Notes: generated from the sequence alone by a model not told the origin. 64,000 nucleotides of DNA from Leisingera sp. NJS204 (GCF_004123675.1 NZ_CP035417.1:329501-393500), one strand, 5' to 3'. Positions 53,059 through 61,741 are shown, counted from the stretch's first letter. A program made the numbers and translations.

Positions 53059-53891
53059 GAAAGCAGATCAATTTCCTGAAAGTAATGCTAAGCGCTGCCT
53101 GTCTGGCGGCGCTTAGCCTGTCTGGCGCCCGAGCGGATGAGGTGTCCGCGGCAGCCCGGCTGCTGAGCGGCGCTGACGTAGTGATTCTCGGCGAGGTGCA
53201 TGACAATCCAGTGCATCACCAGCAGCAGGCAATTCTGCTGGCAAAGCTGCAGCCTAAGGCGGTGGTCTGGGAGATGATCACTCCAAAGCAGGCAGCCGCA
53301 CTGGATCCTGAAACGCTGGCAAATGCACAGCTGACGGCCCGGCAACTGGATTGGCCGAATTCCGGCTGGCCGGACTTCAGCCTTTACGCGCCGGTGTTTG
53401 CAGCTGCTGCCAATGCCCGCCAGTATGGCGCACAGGTGCCGCGGACAGAGGCTGCGAAGGCCTTGGAACGCGGCGTTGCTGTCTATTTCGGGGCTGAAGA
53501 CGCAGCCCGCTTTGGCCTTGATCAGCCATTGCCGGAGGCAGAACAGGCCGCGCGCGAGGCGGACCAGCAGGCGAATCACTGCAATGCGATGCCGGTTGAG
53601 ATGCTGCCTGTCCTGGTGGACTTTCAACGTCTGCGGGACGCCGCCCTGGCAGAGGCCGCGGATATGGCAATTGCGGAAACCGGCGGTCCAGTGGCTGTGA
53701 TCACCGGCAATGGCCATGCCCGCACCGACCGCGGGCTGGCAGTCTATTTGGCCAAGGCCCGTCCGGGGGTGCAGATCCGCAGCTTGGGCCAGTCCGAGGG
53801 CGGGCGGATCAGCGGGATTTTCGATCTGCTGCTGGACGCGGACGCGGTCAGCCGCCCTGATCCCTGCCTGGCCTTCCAAAAAGGCGGCTGA
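53055..53891 (+). CDS. ChaN-like (DUF399) heme-binding type exported protein
   Basis: A protein of 278 residues. A signal peptide (to about residue 27, SGARADE) is followed by the ChaN/EreA-like signature ADVVILGEVHDNPVHHQQQ and VVWEMITPKQ. ChaN of Campylobacter binds cofacial heme and is linked to iron uptake. The mature protein has a C-terminal NGHARTDRGLAVYLAK motif. It overlaps rpoH by four bases, so its translation is tied to the sigma factor. A lipid anchor is not certain; LSAAC is present, but earlier than a normal lipobox. Confidence 0.85.
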   Translation: MRKQINFLKVMLSAACLAALSLSGARADEVSAAARLLSGADVVILGEVHDNPVHHQQQAILLAKLQPKAVVWEMITPKQAAALDPETLANAQLTARQLDWPNSGWPDFSLYAPVFAAAANARQYGAQVPRTEAAKALERGVAVYFGAEDAARFGLDQPLPEAEQAAREADQQANHCNAMPVEMLPVLVDFQRLRDAALAEAADMAIAETGGPVAVITGNGHARTDRGLAVYLAKARPGVQIRSLGQSEGGRISGIFDLLLDADAVSRPDPCLAFQKGG

Positions 53892-53935
53892 AGGCCTCTG
53901 TGCAGCACAGGGCCGGTCTGATTGGAAACGGTACC

Positions 53936-54014
53936 GCGCCGTGCGCAGCACGGCGCCCGGCCCAACACCGTCAGGGGCGGGGGCCGCGGGCCCGTGCCGC
54001 GCGGGGGCGGGAGC
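53936..54014 (-). repeat. REP-like multi-hairpin element, copy B
   Basis: GCGCCGTGC-GCA-GCACGGCGC (53936-53956) is a perfect 9-bp hairpin. On the minus strand GTTGGGCCGGGCGCCG (53966-53951) matches copy A at 5744-5759 exactly over 16 bases. GCTCCCGCCC (54014-54005) matches copy A at 5702-5711 exactly. The segment between them differs and forms its own G/C-rich fold. It lies between the ChaN-like gene and coaBC. Confidence 0.7.
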
Positions 54015-54109
54015 CTTTGCTATGGCTTAGGCCGTCTCCGCTGGGAAAACCGTTTCACACTTTCGCCGCAGCGCAGTAAGGTCGCGGGAAACGGGACAAG
54101 GGCGGACAA

Positions 54110-55306
54110 ATGCTGGCTGGCAGACATATTCTCCTGATAATCAGCGGCGGTATCGCGGCCTATAAATCGCTGGAGCTGATCCGCCGCTTGCAGGACCAAG
54201 GGGCGCGCGTGACCCCGGTGCTGACCAAGTCCGGCGCGGAATTTGTGACACCCCTGTCTGTCTCGGCACTTGCCGGAACCCCTGTGCATCAGGAACTGTT
54301 CGACCTGACCTCCGAGGCCGAGATGGGCCATATTCAGCTGTCGCGCAGCGCCGACCTCTTGGTTGTAGCGCCGGCCACGGCGGATCTGATGGCCAAGATG
54401 GCGCAGGGTCTGGCAAACGATCTTGCCTCTACCTTGCTGCTGGCCACCGACACCCCGGTGATGCTGGCACCTGCGATGAATGTACGGATGTGGGAGCATC
54501 CGGCGACACAGCGCAACATCGCGGTCCTGAAGGAGGATGGGGTGTCTTTCGCGGGTCCGAATGACGGCAGCATGGCCTGCGGTGAATTCGGCCCGGGCCG
54601 GATGGCGGAACCGGATGAGATCGTGACTGCGATCACTGCCAAATTTTCGGATGGACCATTGAGAGGCAAACGCATTCTGGTGACCTCCGGCCCGACGCAT
54701 GAGCCGATTGATCCGGTGCGCTATATCGCCAACCGCTCCTCCGGGGCGCAAGGGGCAGCGGTGGCCCGTGCTCTGCGCGATTCTGGCGCGGAAGTGGTGT
54801 TTATCACGGGCCCGGCAGCGGTGCGCCCGCCTGAGGGCGTGCAGGTTGTGGCGGTTGAAAGCGCCCGTGAAATGGAGGCGGCTGTGCAAGCGGCACTGCC
54901 TGTTGATGCCGGGGTGTTTGCTGCGGCGGTGGCGGATTGGCGGGTCGCCAGCGCCTCGGACCGCAAATTGAAGAAGTCCAAGGACGGGTTGCCGGTGCTG
55001 GAGTTTGCAGAAAACCCCGACATTCTGAAAACAGTTGCACGGATGCCAAAGGGCCGTCCCAAACTGGTGGTTGGATTCGCGGCTGAGACAGACGATGTGG
55101 TGGAAAATGCCACCGCCAAGCGCAAGCGCAAGGGCTGCGACTGGATCGTTGCAAATGATGTCTCTCCCGCAACCGGCATCATGGGCGGCAGTGAAAACGC
55201 AGTTGTCCTGATCTCTGATGACGGTGCCGAGGAGTGGCCGCGCATGGGCAAGGATGACGTCGCCCGTAAACTGGCTGCGCGGATCGCTGCGGCGCTGGCC
55301 GGGTGA
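54110..55306 (+). CDS. coaBC: Bifunctional phosphopantothenoylcysteine decarboxylase/phosphopantothenate-cysteine ligase
   Basis: A coenzyme A biosynthesis enzyme of 398 residues. The N-terminal flavoprotein CoaC has ISGGIAAYKSLELIRRL, APATADLMAKMAQGLANDL, APAMNVRMWEHPATQRN and the active-site Cys in GSMACGEFGPGRM. The C-terminal CoaB has TSGPTHEPIDPVRYIANRSSG, AAAVADWRV and IVANDVS. Dut follows after 38 bases. It is downstream of repeat copy B. Confidence 0.96.
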   Translation: MLAGRHILLIISGGIAAYKSLELIRRLQDQGARVTPVLTKSGAEFVTPLSVSALAGTPVHQELFDLTSEAEMGHIQLSRSADLLVVAPATADLMAKMAQGLANDLASTLLLATDTPVMLAPAMNVRMWEHPATQRNIAVLKEDGVSFAGPNDGSMACGEFGPGRMAEPDEIVTAITAKFSDGPLRGKRILVTSGPTHEPIDPVRYIANRSSGAQGAAVARALRDSGAEVVFITGPAAVRPPEGVQVVAVESAREMEAAVQAALPVDAGVFAAAVADWRVASASDRKLKKSKDGLPVLEFAENPDILKTVARMPKGRPKLVVGFAAETDDVVENATAKRKRKGCDWIVANDVSPATGIMGGSENAVVLISDDGAEEWPRMGKDDVARKLAARIAAALAG

Positions 55307-55310
55307 AATT

Positions 55311-55332
55311 GAGTATTTGAACAAAGATGAAG
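55311..55332 (+). repeat. GAGTATTT-type intergenic motif, second copy
   Basis: GAGTATTTGAACAAAG followed by ATGAAG. It matches the reverse complement of 1349-1370 at 18 of 22 positions. An ATG inside it (55327) is in frame with dut but is probably part of the repeat, not the start. Confidence 0.5.
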
Positions 55333-55344
55333 CAGGGGACGGGG

Positions 55345-55800
55345 ATGGTAACAATCCGTGTGATCCACGACGAAGGCGCGGACAGGGATGTGCCGCTGCC
55401 GGCATATGAGACAGCTGGCGCTGCGGGAGCGGACCTGCGCGCTAACCTGCCGGGCGGGGGCACGCTGACGCTTGAACCGGGGGCACGGGCACTGGTGCCG
55501 ACCGGGCTGCGCATCGAGATTCCTGCAGGCTACGAGGTGCAGATCCGCCCGCGCTCGGGCCTGGCTCTGAAGCACGGGATCACTCTGCCCAACACGCCCG
55601 GCACAATCGACAGTGACTACCGCGGGCCGCTAGGGGTGATCCTCTTGAATGCAGGACAGGAATCCTTTGAAATCCGCCATGGCGAACGCATCGCGCAGAT
55701 GGTTGTGGCGCCGGTGCTTCAAGCCCGGTTTGAGCGCGCGGAGGCGCTCTCCGGCACCACCCGCGGCGACGGCGGCTTTGGTTCAACCGGGCGCGGCTGA
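55345..55800 (+). CDS. dut: Deoxyuridine 5'-triphosphate nucleotidohydrolase
   Basis: A dUTPase of 151 residues. The five conserved motifs are visible: [49 protein letters not shown] and the C-terminal [12 protein letters not shown]. The enzyme keeps uracil out of DNA and supplies dUMP. I chose ATG 55345 (AGGGGACGGGG upstream) over ATG 55327. The stop overlaps the next gene's ATG by one base. Confidence 0.95.
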   Translation: MVTIRVIHDEGADRDVPLPAYETAGAAGADLRANLPGGGTLTLEPGARALVPTGLRIEIPAGYEVQIRPRSGLALKHGITLPNTPGTIDSDYRGPLGVILLNAGQESFEIRHGERIAQMVVAPVLQARFERAEALSGTTRGDGGFGSTGRG

Positions 55801-56849
55801 TGCTGCGCATTCTGATCCTGGCAGCGCTGATCTGGTGGGGCGGGCGTTTCCTTGGCCTGCCGCGCAATCTGCGTTTTGGTTTGCTGGTTGTGCTGTTTGC
55901 GGCTGTACTGGCGGTGCAGTTGACCCTGCCGGACGGGCACGGTTTGCGGGAGGGCACCGGGGGTTCGGCAGCGCCTTGGCTTCTCTTGGGCGGTTTTGCC
56001 ATTGTGGCTGGTTTCTATGCGCGTATCGTGGCCGCCCTGAAGACCCGCGCCCAGCCTCAGGAAACGAACATGAGCCAGCCTGCCAGCACCTTCACCGAAA
56101 GCGAGCTTGACCGCTATGCCCGTCATATTGTCCTGCGGGAACTGGGCGGGGCGGGACAAAAGAAGCTGAAGCAGGCCAAGGTTCTGGTGATCGGTGCCGG
56201 CGGGCTGGGTGCGCCTGCGCTGCAGTATCTGGCTGCCGCCGGCGCGGGCATAATCGGGGTGATCGACGACGACGTGGTCGACAATGCCAACCTGCAGCGA
56301 CAGGTGATCCACCGCGACGCAGACATTGGCAAGCCCAAGGTGTTTTCGGCCCAGGCCGCGATGCAGGCGCAGAACCCTTATGCCGACGTGCGCCCTTACA
56401 ACCGGCGCCTGACCGGGGAGGCCGCGGAGGAGCTGTTTGCGGAATATGATCTGATCCTCGACGGCACCGACAATTTCGAAACCCGTTATCTCGCCAACCG
56501 CACCGCAGTGGCCCTGGGCAAACCGCTGATCTCTGGCGCGCTGTCGCAATGGGAAGGCCAGCTGAGCGTTTTTCACCCGGCCAAGGGCGGACCCTGCTAC
56601 CAGTGCATCTTCCCCGAGGCACCGGCGCCCGGTCTTGCCCCCAGCTGCTCGGAGGCCGGGGTGATTGGCCCGCTGCCCGGTGTCGTCGGGGCAATGATGG
56701 CAGTCGAGGCGGTCAAGCAGATCACCGGTGCCGGTGCGGTTCTGCAAGGTGAGATGCTGATCTATGACGGGCTCTATGGCGAAACCCGCAAGATCCGCAT
56801 GGCCAGGCGGCAAGATTGCCCGGTTTGCGGCAGCGCCGGACACTCCTGA
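55800..56849 (+). CDS. moeB: MoeB/ThiF family adenylyltransferase with N-terminal membrane segment
   Basis: A protein of 349 residues in one frame. Residues 1-80 contain two or three hydrophobic helices (ILILAALIWWGG, LLVVLFAAVLAVQ, WLLLGGFAIVAGFYA). From residue 91 a full E1-like domain follows: RYARHIVLRELGG, the ATP loop VIGAGGLGAPALQYLAAAG, the catalytic Cys region in SCSEAGVIGPL and two CxxC zinc pairs (CYQC, CPVC). MoeB/ThiF-type enzymes adenylate sulfur-carrier proteins for molybdopterin or thiamine synthesis. A second start at 56070, with CAGGAAACG upstream, could give the soluble enzyme alone. Confidence 0.88.
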   Translation: MLRILILAALIWWGGRFLGLPRNLRFGLLVVLFAAVLAVQLTLPDGHGLREGTGGSAAPWLLLGGFAIVAGFYARIVAALKTRAQPQETNMSQPASTFTESELDRYARHIVLRELGGAGQKKLKQAKVLVIGAGGLGAPALQYLAAAGAGIIGVIDDDVVDNANLQRQVIHRDADIGKPKVFSAQAAMQAQNPYADVRPYNRRLTGEAAEELFAEYDLILDGTDNFETRYLANRTAVALGKPLISGALSQWEGQLSVFHPAKGGPCYQCIFPEAPAPGLAPSCSEAGVIGPLPGVVGAMMAVEAVKQITGAGAVLQGEMLIYDGLYGETRKIRMARRQDCPVCGSAGHS

Positions 56850-56861
56850 CGAGACCTCCCC

Positions 56862-57212
56862 GTGAACGAAGCCTATTTCATTTCGCTGCTCTGCGGCGCC
56901 CTGTTCGGCGGCCAGCCGGAGACAGTGCATAAGTTCACCTATCCCGGCGGTGCGGCGTCGATCCGCACAGATTGCGAAAACAGTAACCGGGTCATCGAGT
57001 TCGGCCTCGATAAGCGCAGCAGCCTGGACAGCATTCAGCAGGCGTTGTTTGCGGCAGAGATCACCGGTAAGGAGCCGGTGGTGGTTCTTATCGATACCGA
57101 TAGCCGTATGGGCCGTTTCGAGTGGCGGATCGCCCGGGCAGCCAATATCGCGGATGTTCCGATCCGCATCGTGCCAGCGGCACTGACCAAAGGCGATGGC
57201 GCTGGCGGCTGA
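56862..57212 (+). CDS. Hypothetical protein, 116 residues
   Basis: It starts with GTG 12 bases after moeB and is probably in the same transcript. The product has a hydrophobic N-terminal stretch (AYFISLLCGALFGGQ), a beta-rich middle (HKFTYPGGAASIRTDC) and a Rossmann-like strand-helix unit (KEPVVVLIDTDSRMGRFEWRIARAANI). I do not recognise a family. Codon use is like its neighbours. Confidence 0.6.
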   Translation: MNEAYFISLLCGALFGGQPETVHKFTYPGGAASIRTDCENSNRVIEFGLDKRSSLDSIQQALFAAEITGKEPVVVLIDTDSRMGRFEWRIARAANIADVPIRIVPAALTKGDGAGG

Positions 57213-57230
57213 CCCGCCCGTGCCACAAGG

Positions 57231-57429
57231 TCAAAGCAACCGGTTCCGAGCGGCGATCAGGTCTTCGGTGTCCTCCAGTACGGCGGACAGGCGGAAAATG
57301 CCGTCGCCTGCATAGATGCGGTATTCTGCCTCCTGCGCCGGGTCGGGACGCAATGCCTTTGCAGATATTGCCCTGGGCGATCGGAACCAACTGACGTTCC
57401 GCAAATTCCGGACTGGTGCGTCTAGTCAT
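57231..57429 (-). pseudogene. Frameshifted small gene
   Basis: On the minus strand a frame from ATG 57429 reads MTRRTSPEFAERQLVPIAQG and then loses coding character. The +1 frame reads RPDPAQEAEYRIYAGDGIFR, then LSAVLEDTEDLIAARNRLL, and stops at 57231. The second part has strong high-GC third-position usage. The two parts join into a plausible 65-residue protein if one frame shift is accepted near 57350-57375. It may be a pseudogene or a sequencing error. The family is unknown. Confidence 0.4.
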
Positions 57430-57492
57430 TTGCAAGCCCAATTGCAGCTCCATGGCTTTCCCGTTAGCGTTCCCGGCAAAGGAGACCCGTAT

Positions 57493-59508
57493 ATGTCCAA
57501 TCCGCTTCTGTCCCGCTGGGACACGCCGTTTGAAATTGCCCCGTTCAACAGCATCTCTGACGACGATTTCGCCCCTGCGCTGGAGCAAGCACTTGCGGCG
57601 CACGCCGCACAGATCGACACCATCGCAAACAGCAGCGAGGCGCCTGGGTTTGCCAATGTGATCGAGGCGCTGGAAACTCCTTGCCGTGAGTTGGAGCAGG
57701 TGCTGGGGGTGTTCTTTACTGTGGCAGGCGCCGACAGCAACCCCAAGCGCGAGGAGCTGCAGCGGGCGTTCTCGCCCAGACTTGCCGCGCATTTCTCGGC
57801 GATCACCGCCAACAAGGCGCTGTATGCACGGGTCAAGGCGGTCTGGGATCAACGCGATGTGCTGGATCTGACGCAGGAGCAGCAGCGCGTCCTGATGCTG
57901 ACCCACCGCGGCTTTGTCCGTGGCGGCGCGGCGCTGGAAGGCGAGGCGGATACGCGGATGCAGCAGATCAAGGGGCGGTTGGCGACACTTGGTACTGAGT
58001 TCACTCAGAACTTGCTGGCTGATGAGCGCAGCTGGTTCATGGAGCTGACCGAAGAGGATCTGGAAGGCCTGCCGGAATTCGTGATCAGCGCGGCCCGTGC
58101 GGCGGGGCAGGAAATGGGCAAGGACGGTCCGGTTGTGACCTTGTCGCGGTCCTTGATCACGCCGTTCCTGCAGTTTTCCCCGCGCCGGGATCTGCGCGAG
58201 ACAGCCTTTAACGCCTGGGCAGCCCGCGGTGCGGGCGGCGGCGAAACCGACAACCGCGCCATTGCGGCGGAAACACTGCAGCTGCGCGAAGAGCGTGCCC
58301 GGCTATTGGGGTATAAGAATTTCGCTGCCTACAAACTGGAAACCGAAATGGCCGGGACGCCGGACGCGGTACGCGGCTTGCTGATGGATGTCTGGGGCCC
58401 GGCCAAGGCCCGCGCCGATGAAGACGCCAAGGTCCTGACCGCGATGATGCAGGCGGACGGCATCAACGGTGACCTGGAACCTTGGGACTGGCGCTACTAC
58501 GCCGGGAAACGCCGCAAGGCCGAGCACGATCTGGATGAAGCGGCGCTGAAACCTTACCTGCAGCTTGACCGGATGATCGAGGCCGGCTTTGCCTGCGCAA
58601 ACCGTCTGTTCGGGTTGGAGTTCGAACCGCTGGACGTGCCGCTCTACCACCCGGATTGCCGCGCTTGGGCGGTGACCCGGAACGGTGCCCATGTGGCGGT
58701 CTTCATCGGCGACTATTTTGCCCGCGGTTCCAAACGCTCGGGCGCCTGGTGTTCGGCAATGCGCCAGCAGGCGAAATTCCCGCAGGTACAGGCGCCAGTG
58801 GTGATCAACGTCTGCAACTTCGCCAAGGGCGACCCGGCGCTGCTGTCCTGGGACGACGCCCGCACCCTGTTCCATGAGTTCGGCCACGCGCTGCATCAAA
58901 TGCTGTCGGATGTGACCTATGAAAGCATCTCGGGCACCTCGGTCGCGCGTGATTTTGTCGAATTGCCGAGCCAGCTGTATGAACACTGGCTGGAAGTGCC
59001 GGAGGTGCTGCAGGAATTTGCCACCCATGCGGAAACCGGCGAACCGATGCCGCAGGAGATGCTGGAGAAGGTGCTGGGTGCCGCCAACTTCGACATGGGG
59101 TTCCAGACGGTGGAATACGTCGCCTCCGCCCTGGTGGATCTGGCCTTTCACGACGGTCCTGCGCCTTCCGACCCTATGGCAAAGCAAGCTGAAGTGCTCG
59201 CAGAACTCGGGATGCCGCGGGCGATTATCATGCGTCACGCCACCCCGCATTTCGCCCATGTCTTTGCCGGCGACGGCTATTCCTCGGGCTATTACAGCTA
59301 CATGTGGTCTGAGGTGATGGATGCCGACGCCTTTGCGGCTTTTGAGGAAGCAGGCGGTGCCTTTGATGCCGAACGCGCTAAGGCGTTGGAGGCGCATATT
59401 CTATCCACTGGCGGTTCGGTTGACCCGGCTGAGCTTTACACGGCGTTCCGCGGGCGGTTGCCCGGTGTGGAAGCGCTGCTGCAAGGCCGCGGCTTGACCG
59501 CACAATAG
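57493..59508 (+). CDS. M3 family oligopeptidase (oligopeptidase A/dipeptidyl carboxypeptidase type)
   Basis: A zinc metallopeptidase of 671 residues. The active site is FHEFGHALHQML with His461, and the third ligand is in the following ELPSQLYEHWLE segment. The N-terminal WDTPFEIAPFNSISDDDFAPALEQAL and VINVCNFAKGD are typical of the PrlC/Dcp group. No signal peptide, so cytosolic peptide degradation is likely. AAAGGAGACCC precedes the ATG at 57493. A strong hairpin follows at 59540-59599. Confidence 0.93.
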   Translation: MSNPLLSRWDTPFEIAPFNSISDDDFAPALEQALAAHAAQIDTIANSSEAPGFANVIEALETPCRELEQVLGVFFTVAGADSNPKREELQRAFSPRLAAHFSAITANKALYARVKAVWDQRDVLDLTQEQQRVLMLTHRGFVRGGAALEGEADTRMQQIKGRLATLGTEFTQNLLADERSWFMELTEEDLEGLPEFVISAARAAGQEMGKDGPVVTLSRSLITPFLQFSPRRDLRETAFNAWAARGAGGGETDNRAIAAETLQLREERARLLGYKNFAAYKLETEMAGTPDAVRGLLMDVWGPAKARADEDAKVLTAMMQADGINGDLEPWDWRYYAGKRRKAEHDLDEAALKPYLQLDRMIEAGFACANRLFGLEFEPLDVPLYHPDCRAWAVTRNGAHVAVFIGDYFARGSKRSGAWCSAMRQQAKFPQVQAPVVINVCNFAKGDPALLSWDDARTLFHEFGHALHQMLSDVTYESISGTSVARDFVELPSQLYEHWLEVPEVLQEFATHAETGEPMPQEMLEKVLGAANFDMGFQTVEYVASALVDLAFHDGPAPSDPMAKQAEVLAELGMPRAIIMRHATPHFAHVFAGDGYSSGYYSYMWSEVMDADAFAAFEEAGGAFDAERAKALEAHILSTGGSVDPAELYTAFRGRLPGVEALLQGRGLTAQ

Positions 59509-59539
59509 CCGGCATTGCGCAGGGCGATGCCCCTGAAAT

Positions 59540-59599
59540 GGGTATTTAGGACCAGAAAGAAGCGATAGACCCCGGGCTTCTTTCTGGTCGACAATACCC
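59540..59599. terminator. Bidirectional hairpin, probable terminator
   Basis: GACCAGAAAGAAGC (59550-59563) pairs perfectly over 14 bases with GCTTCTTTCTGGTC (59576-59589). The outer GGGTATT (59540-59546) pairs with AATACCC (59593-59599). It lies between the convergent oligopeptidase and ghrA genes. T-runs are short, so mRNA end protection is an alternative. Its flanks resemble the GAGTATTT-type motif. Confidence 0.65.
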
Positions 59600-59640
59600 T
59601 GGGGGAATGCGCCGTCAGGCGCAGGGGGCAAAGCCCCGTC

Positions 59641-60573
59641 CTAGTAACCGAGGCTGCGGTCCACCAAATGCAGCAGCGGCTCTCCAGCCTCGGCACGGCG
59701 GATGTTCTCGGCGATCACTTCGGCAGCTGTGCTTTCGCGGGTTTCCGAGGCGATATGCGGAGTCACTGTCACATTGGGATGCGCCCAAAAGGGATGCTCC
59801 GGCGGCAGCGGCTCAACGCGGAACACATCCAGAGTTGCATGCCCGATCCGGCCGTTGCCGAGTGCCGCCAGCAGGGCGTCATCATCTATCAGCGGTCCGC
59901 GGCCCGGGTTGATGATCTTTGCCCCCTTGGGCAGCCAGCCAAGCGTCTCGGCATTCAGCGTGTTTTCGGTGGCGGGTGTATCGGGCAGCAGCAGGATCAC
60001 AATTTCCGCTTGCGCCAGCGCGTCCTTCATACCCTTAGGCCCGGCGTGGCAGGTGATGCCTTCGATTTCTTTTTGCGACCGGCTCCAGCCCGATACTTGA
60101 AATCCCAGGGCTGACAGCGCTCTGGCCGAAGCGGTTCCAAGGGCGCCCAGACCCAGGACGGTCACATGGCGGTCCTGGGCCAGCGGCGGCGCCTTTGGTT
60201 CCCATTGCCCGTTTTGCCCAAGGATATGCGCATCCATTCCAAGGTGATAGCGCAGAGTGTGGCCAACCACCCATTCGGTCATGCCCTGCTCCAGACCGCT
60301 ATCCACCATCCGCGTGAGCGGCACGGAGGCAGGCACGACGGGCACGACCTTTTCCACGCCCGCCCAAAGGCTCAGCACGGCCTTTAAGCGATCAAAGCGG
60401 GTGAAGTCGCTGATGGGTCCGCTGGGCGCAAAGACGATGTAATCCACCTCTTCCGGAGCGAAATCATTGCGCAGTTCGGCATCCAGACCCAAGCGGGCGA
60501 ATTCCGCATTCAGCAGCGGCTGGTAAGCGGGCCAGGCATCGGCGCGGCCGGCGAACAGGACATTGGCGGTCAT
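59641..60573 (-). CDS. ghrA: Glyoxylate/hydroxypyruvate reductase A-type dehydrogenase
   Basis: A D-2-hydroxyacid dehydrogenase of 310 residues. The NAD(P) loop is VTVLGLGALGTASARAL, the substrate Arg region is IINPGRGPLIDDDALLAAL, and the Glu/His pair lies in FRVEPLPPEHPFW and VTPHIAS. The GhrA subgroup is shown by WPAYQPLLNAEF at the N-terminus and LWAGVEKVV. The ATG at 60573 has GGGAG upstream. It is separated by 16 bases from rodA upstream in the same direction and may be part of that transcript. Confidence 0.88.
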   Translation of the reverse strand: MTANVLFAGRADAWPAYQPLLNAEFARLGLDAELRNDFAPEEVDYIVFAPSGPISDFTRFDRLKAVLSLWAGVEKVVPVVPASVPLTRMVDSGLEQGMTEWVVGHTLRYHLGMDAHILGQNGQWEPKAPPLAQDRHVTVLGLGALGTASARALSALGFQVSGWSRSQKEIEGITCHAGPKGMKDALAQAEIVILLLPDTPATENTLNAETLGWLPKGAKIINPGRGPLIDDDALLAALGNGRIGHATLDVFRVEPLPPEHPFWAHPNVTVTPHIASETRESTAAEVIAENIRRAEAGEPLLHLVDRSLGY

Positions 60574-60589
60574 GGAAACTCCCTGATCT

Positions 60590-61741
60590 TCAGCGCGAGG
60601 ATTGGCGCGGGCGGTGGATATGGGCGCTTTGCACAATGCCGAAGGCCCCGAGCAGCACAAGCATTGCCGAACCGCCGTATGAGACCATCGGCAGCGGCAC
60701 GCCGACCACTGGTGCCAGACCCATCACCATCGACATGTTGACGGCAAAGAACAGGAAAAAGGTGATGGCAATGCCCAGGATCACCAGCGAAGAAAACCGG
60801 TCCTTGGCGGCAATCGCCGAGGCAATGCAGAACAGGATGATCAGCATGTAAATGAACAGCAGGGTAACGCCGCCGATGAAGCCGAACTCCTCCGCCAGGG
60901 TGGTAAAGATGAAGTCGGTGTGTTTCTCCGGCAGGAAGTTCAGCCGCGATTGCGTGCCCTGCATGAAGCCCCGTCCGGACCAGCCGCCGGATCCCAGCGC
61001 AATCTGCGACTGGGTGATGTGGTAGCCCGCGCCTAAGGGATCCTGCGAGGGGTCCATAAAAGTGTCGATGCGGCGGAACTGGTAGTCCTTCAACAACTGC
61101 CAGTCGGTGCCGCGGCTTTGAAATACCGCGCTGACCAGCCCCGCGCCGGCTGCGATCACCGCCACGAAATAGGCCCAATGCACCCCGGCAAGGAACATCA
61201 CCCCGCCGCCGGCCGCCATCAGCAGGATCGAGGTGCCAAGATCCGGCTGTTTCAGCACCAGCGCCGTTGGCACCAGGATCAGCGCCACCGGCAGCAGCAC
61301 CCACATGGGCCGCGAGGTCTTTTCGGGCGGCAGCCAGTCGTAATAGGCTGCCAGCAGCATTACCAAGGCGATCTTGGTCACCTCTGAGGGTTGCAGCCGC
61401 ATGAAGCCGATGTCGATCCAGCGCTGTGCGCCCATGCCCACGGTGCCGAACAGCTCCACCGCGACCAGCAGCGCCAGGGATCCCAGATAGGCCAGCACCG
61501 ACACATTGCGCCAGAACCAGATCGGGATCATCGCCACCACAAACATGACGCCCAGGCCCAGGGCAAAGCGTTTGACCTGCGGTTCCACCCAGGGGCTGAA
61601 GGATCCGCCCGCTACTGAGTACAGCATCAGAAAGCCGACGCTGGACACCGTGATCAGCAGCAGTGTCAGCCCCCAGTTCAAATACAGTATCTTGCGCAGG
61701 CCGGAGGGCGTCGATTTGGCGTGATACTCCAGATAGCTCAT
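60590..61741 (-). CDS. rodA: Rod shape-determining peptidoglycan glycosyltransferase RodA
   Basis: A SEDS-family membrane enzyme of 383 residues with ten or so hydrophobic segments. Signatures are GAQRWIDIGFMRLQPSEVTKIALV, LKQPDLGTSILL (with the catalytic Asp region), FIFTTLAEEFGFIGG and PLPMVSYGGSAML. It polymerises lipid II in the elongasome with PBP2. The start overlaps the mrdA stop (ATGA). Confidence 0.96.
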   Translation of the reverse strand: MSYLEYHAKSTPSGLRKILYLNWGLTLLLITVSSVGFLMLYSVAGGSFSPWVEPQVKRFALGLGVMFVVAMIPIWFWRNVSVLAYLGSLALLVAVELFGTVGMGAQRWIDIGFMRLQPSEVTKIALVMLLAAYYDWLPPEKTSRPMWVLLPVALILVPTALVLKQPDLGTSILLMAAGGGVMFLAGVHWAYFVAVIAAGAGLVSAVFQSRGTDWQLLKDYQFRRIDTFMDPSQDPLGAGYHITQSQIALGSGGWSGRGFMQGTQSRLNFLPEKHTDFIFTTLAEEFGFIGGVTLLFIYMLIILFCIASAIAAKDRFSSLVILGIAITFFLFFAVNMSMVMGLAPVVGVPLPMVSYGGSAMLVLLGAFGIVQSAHIHRPRQSSR

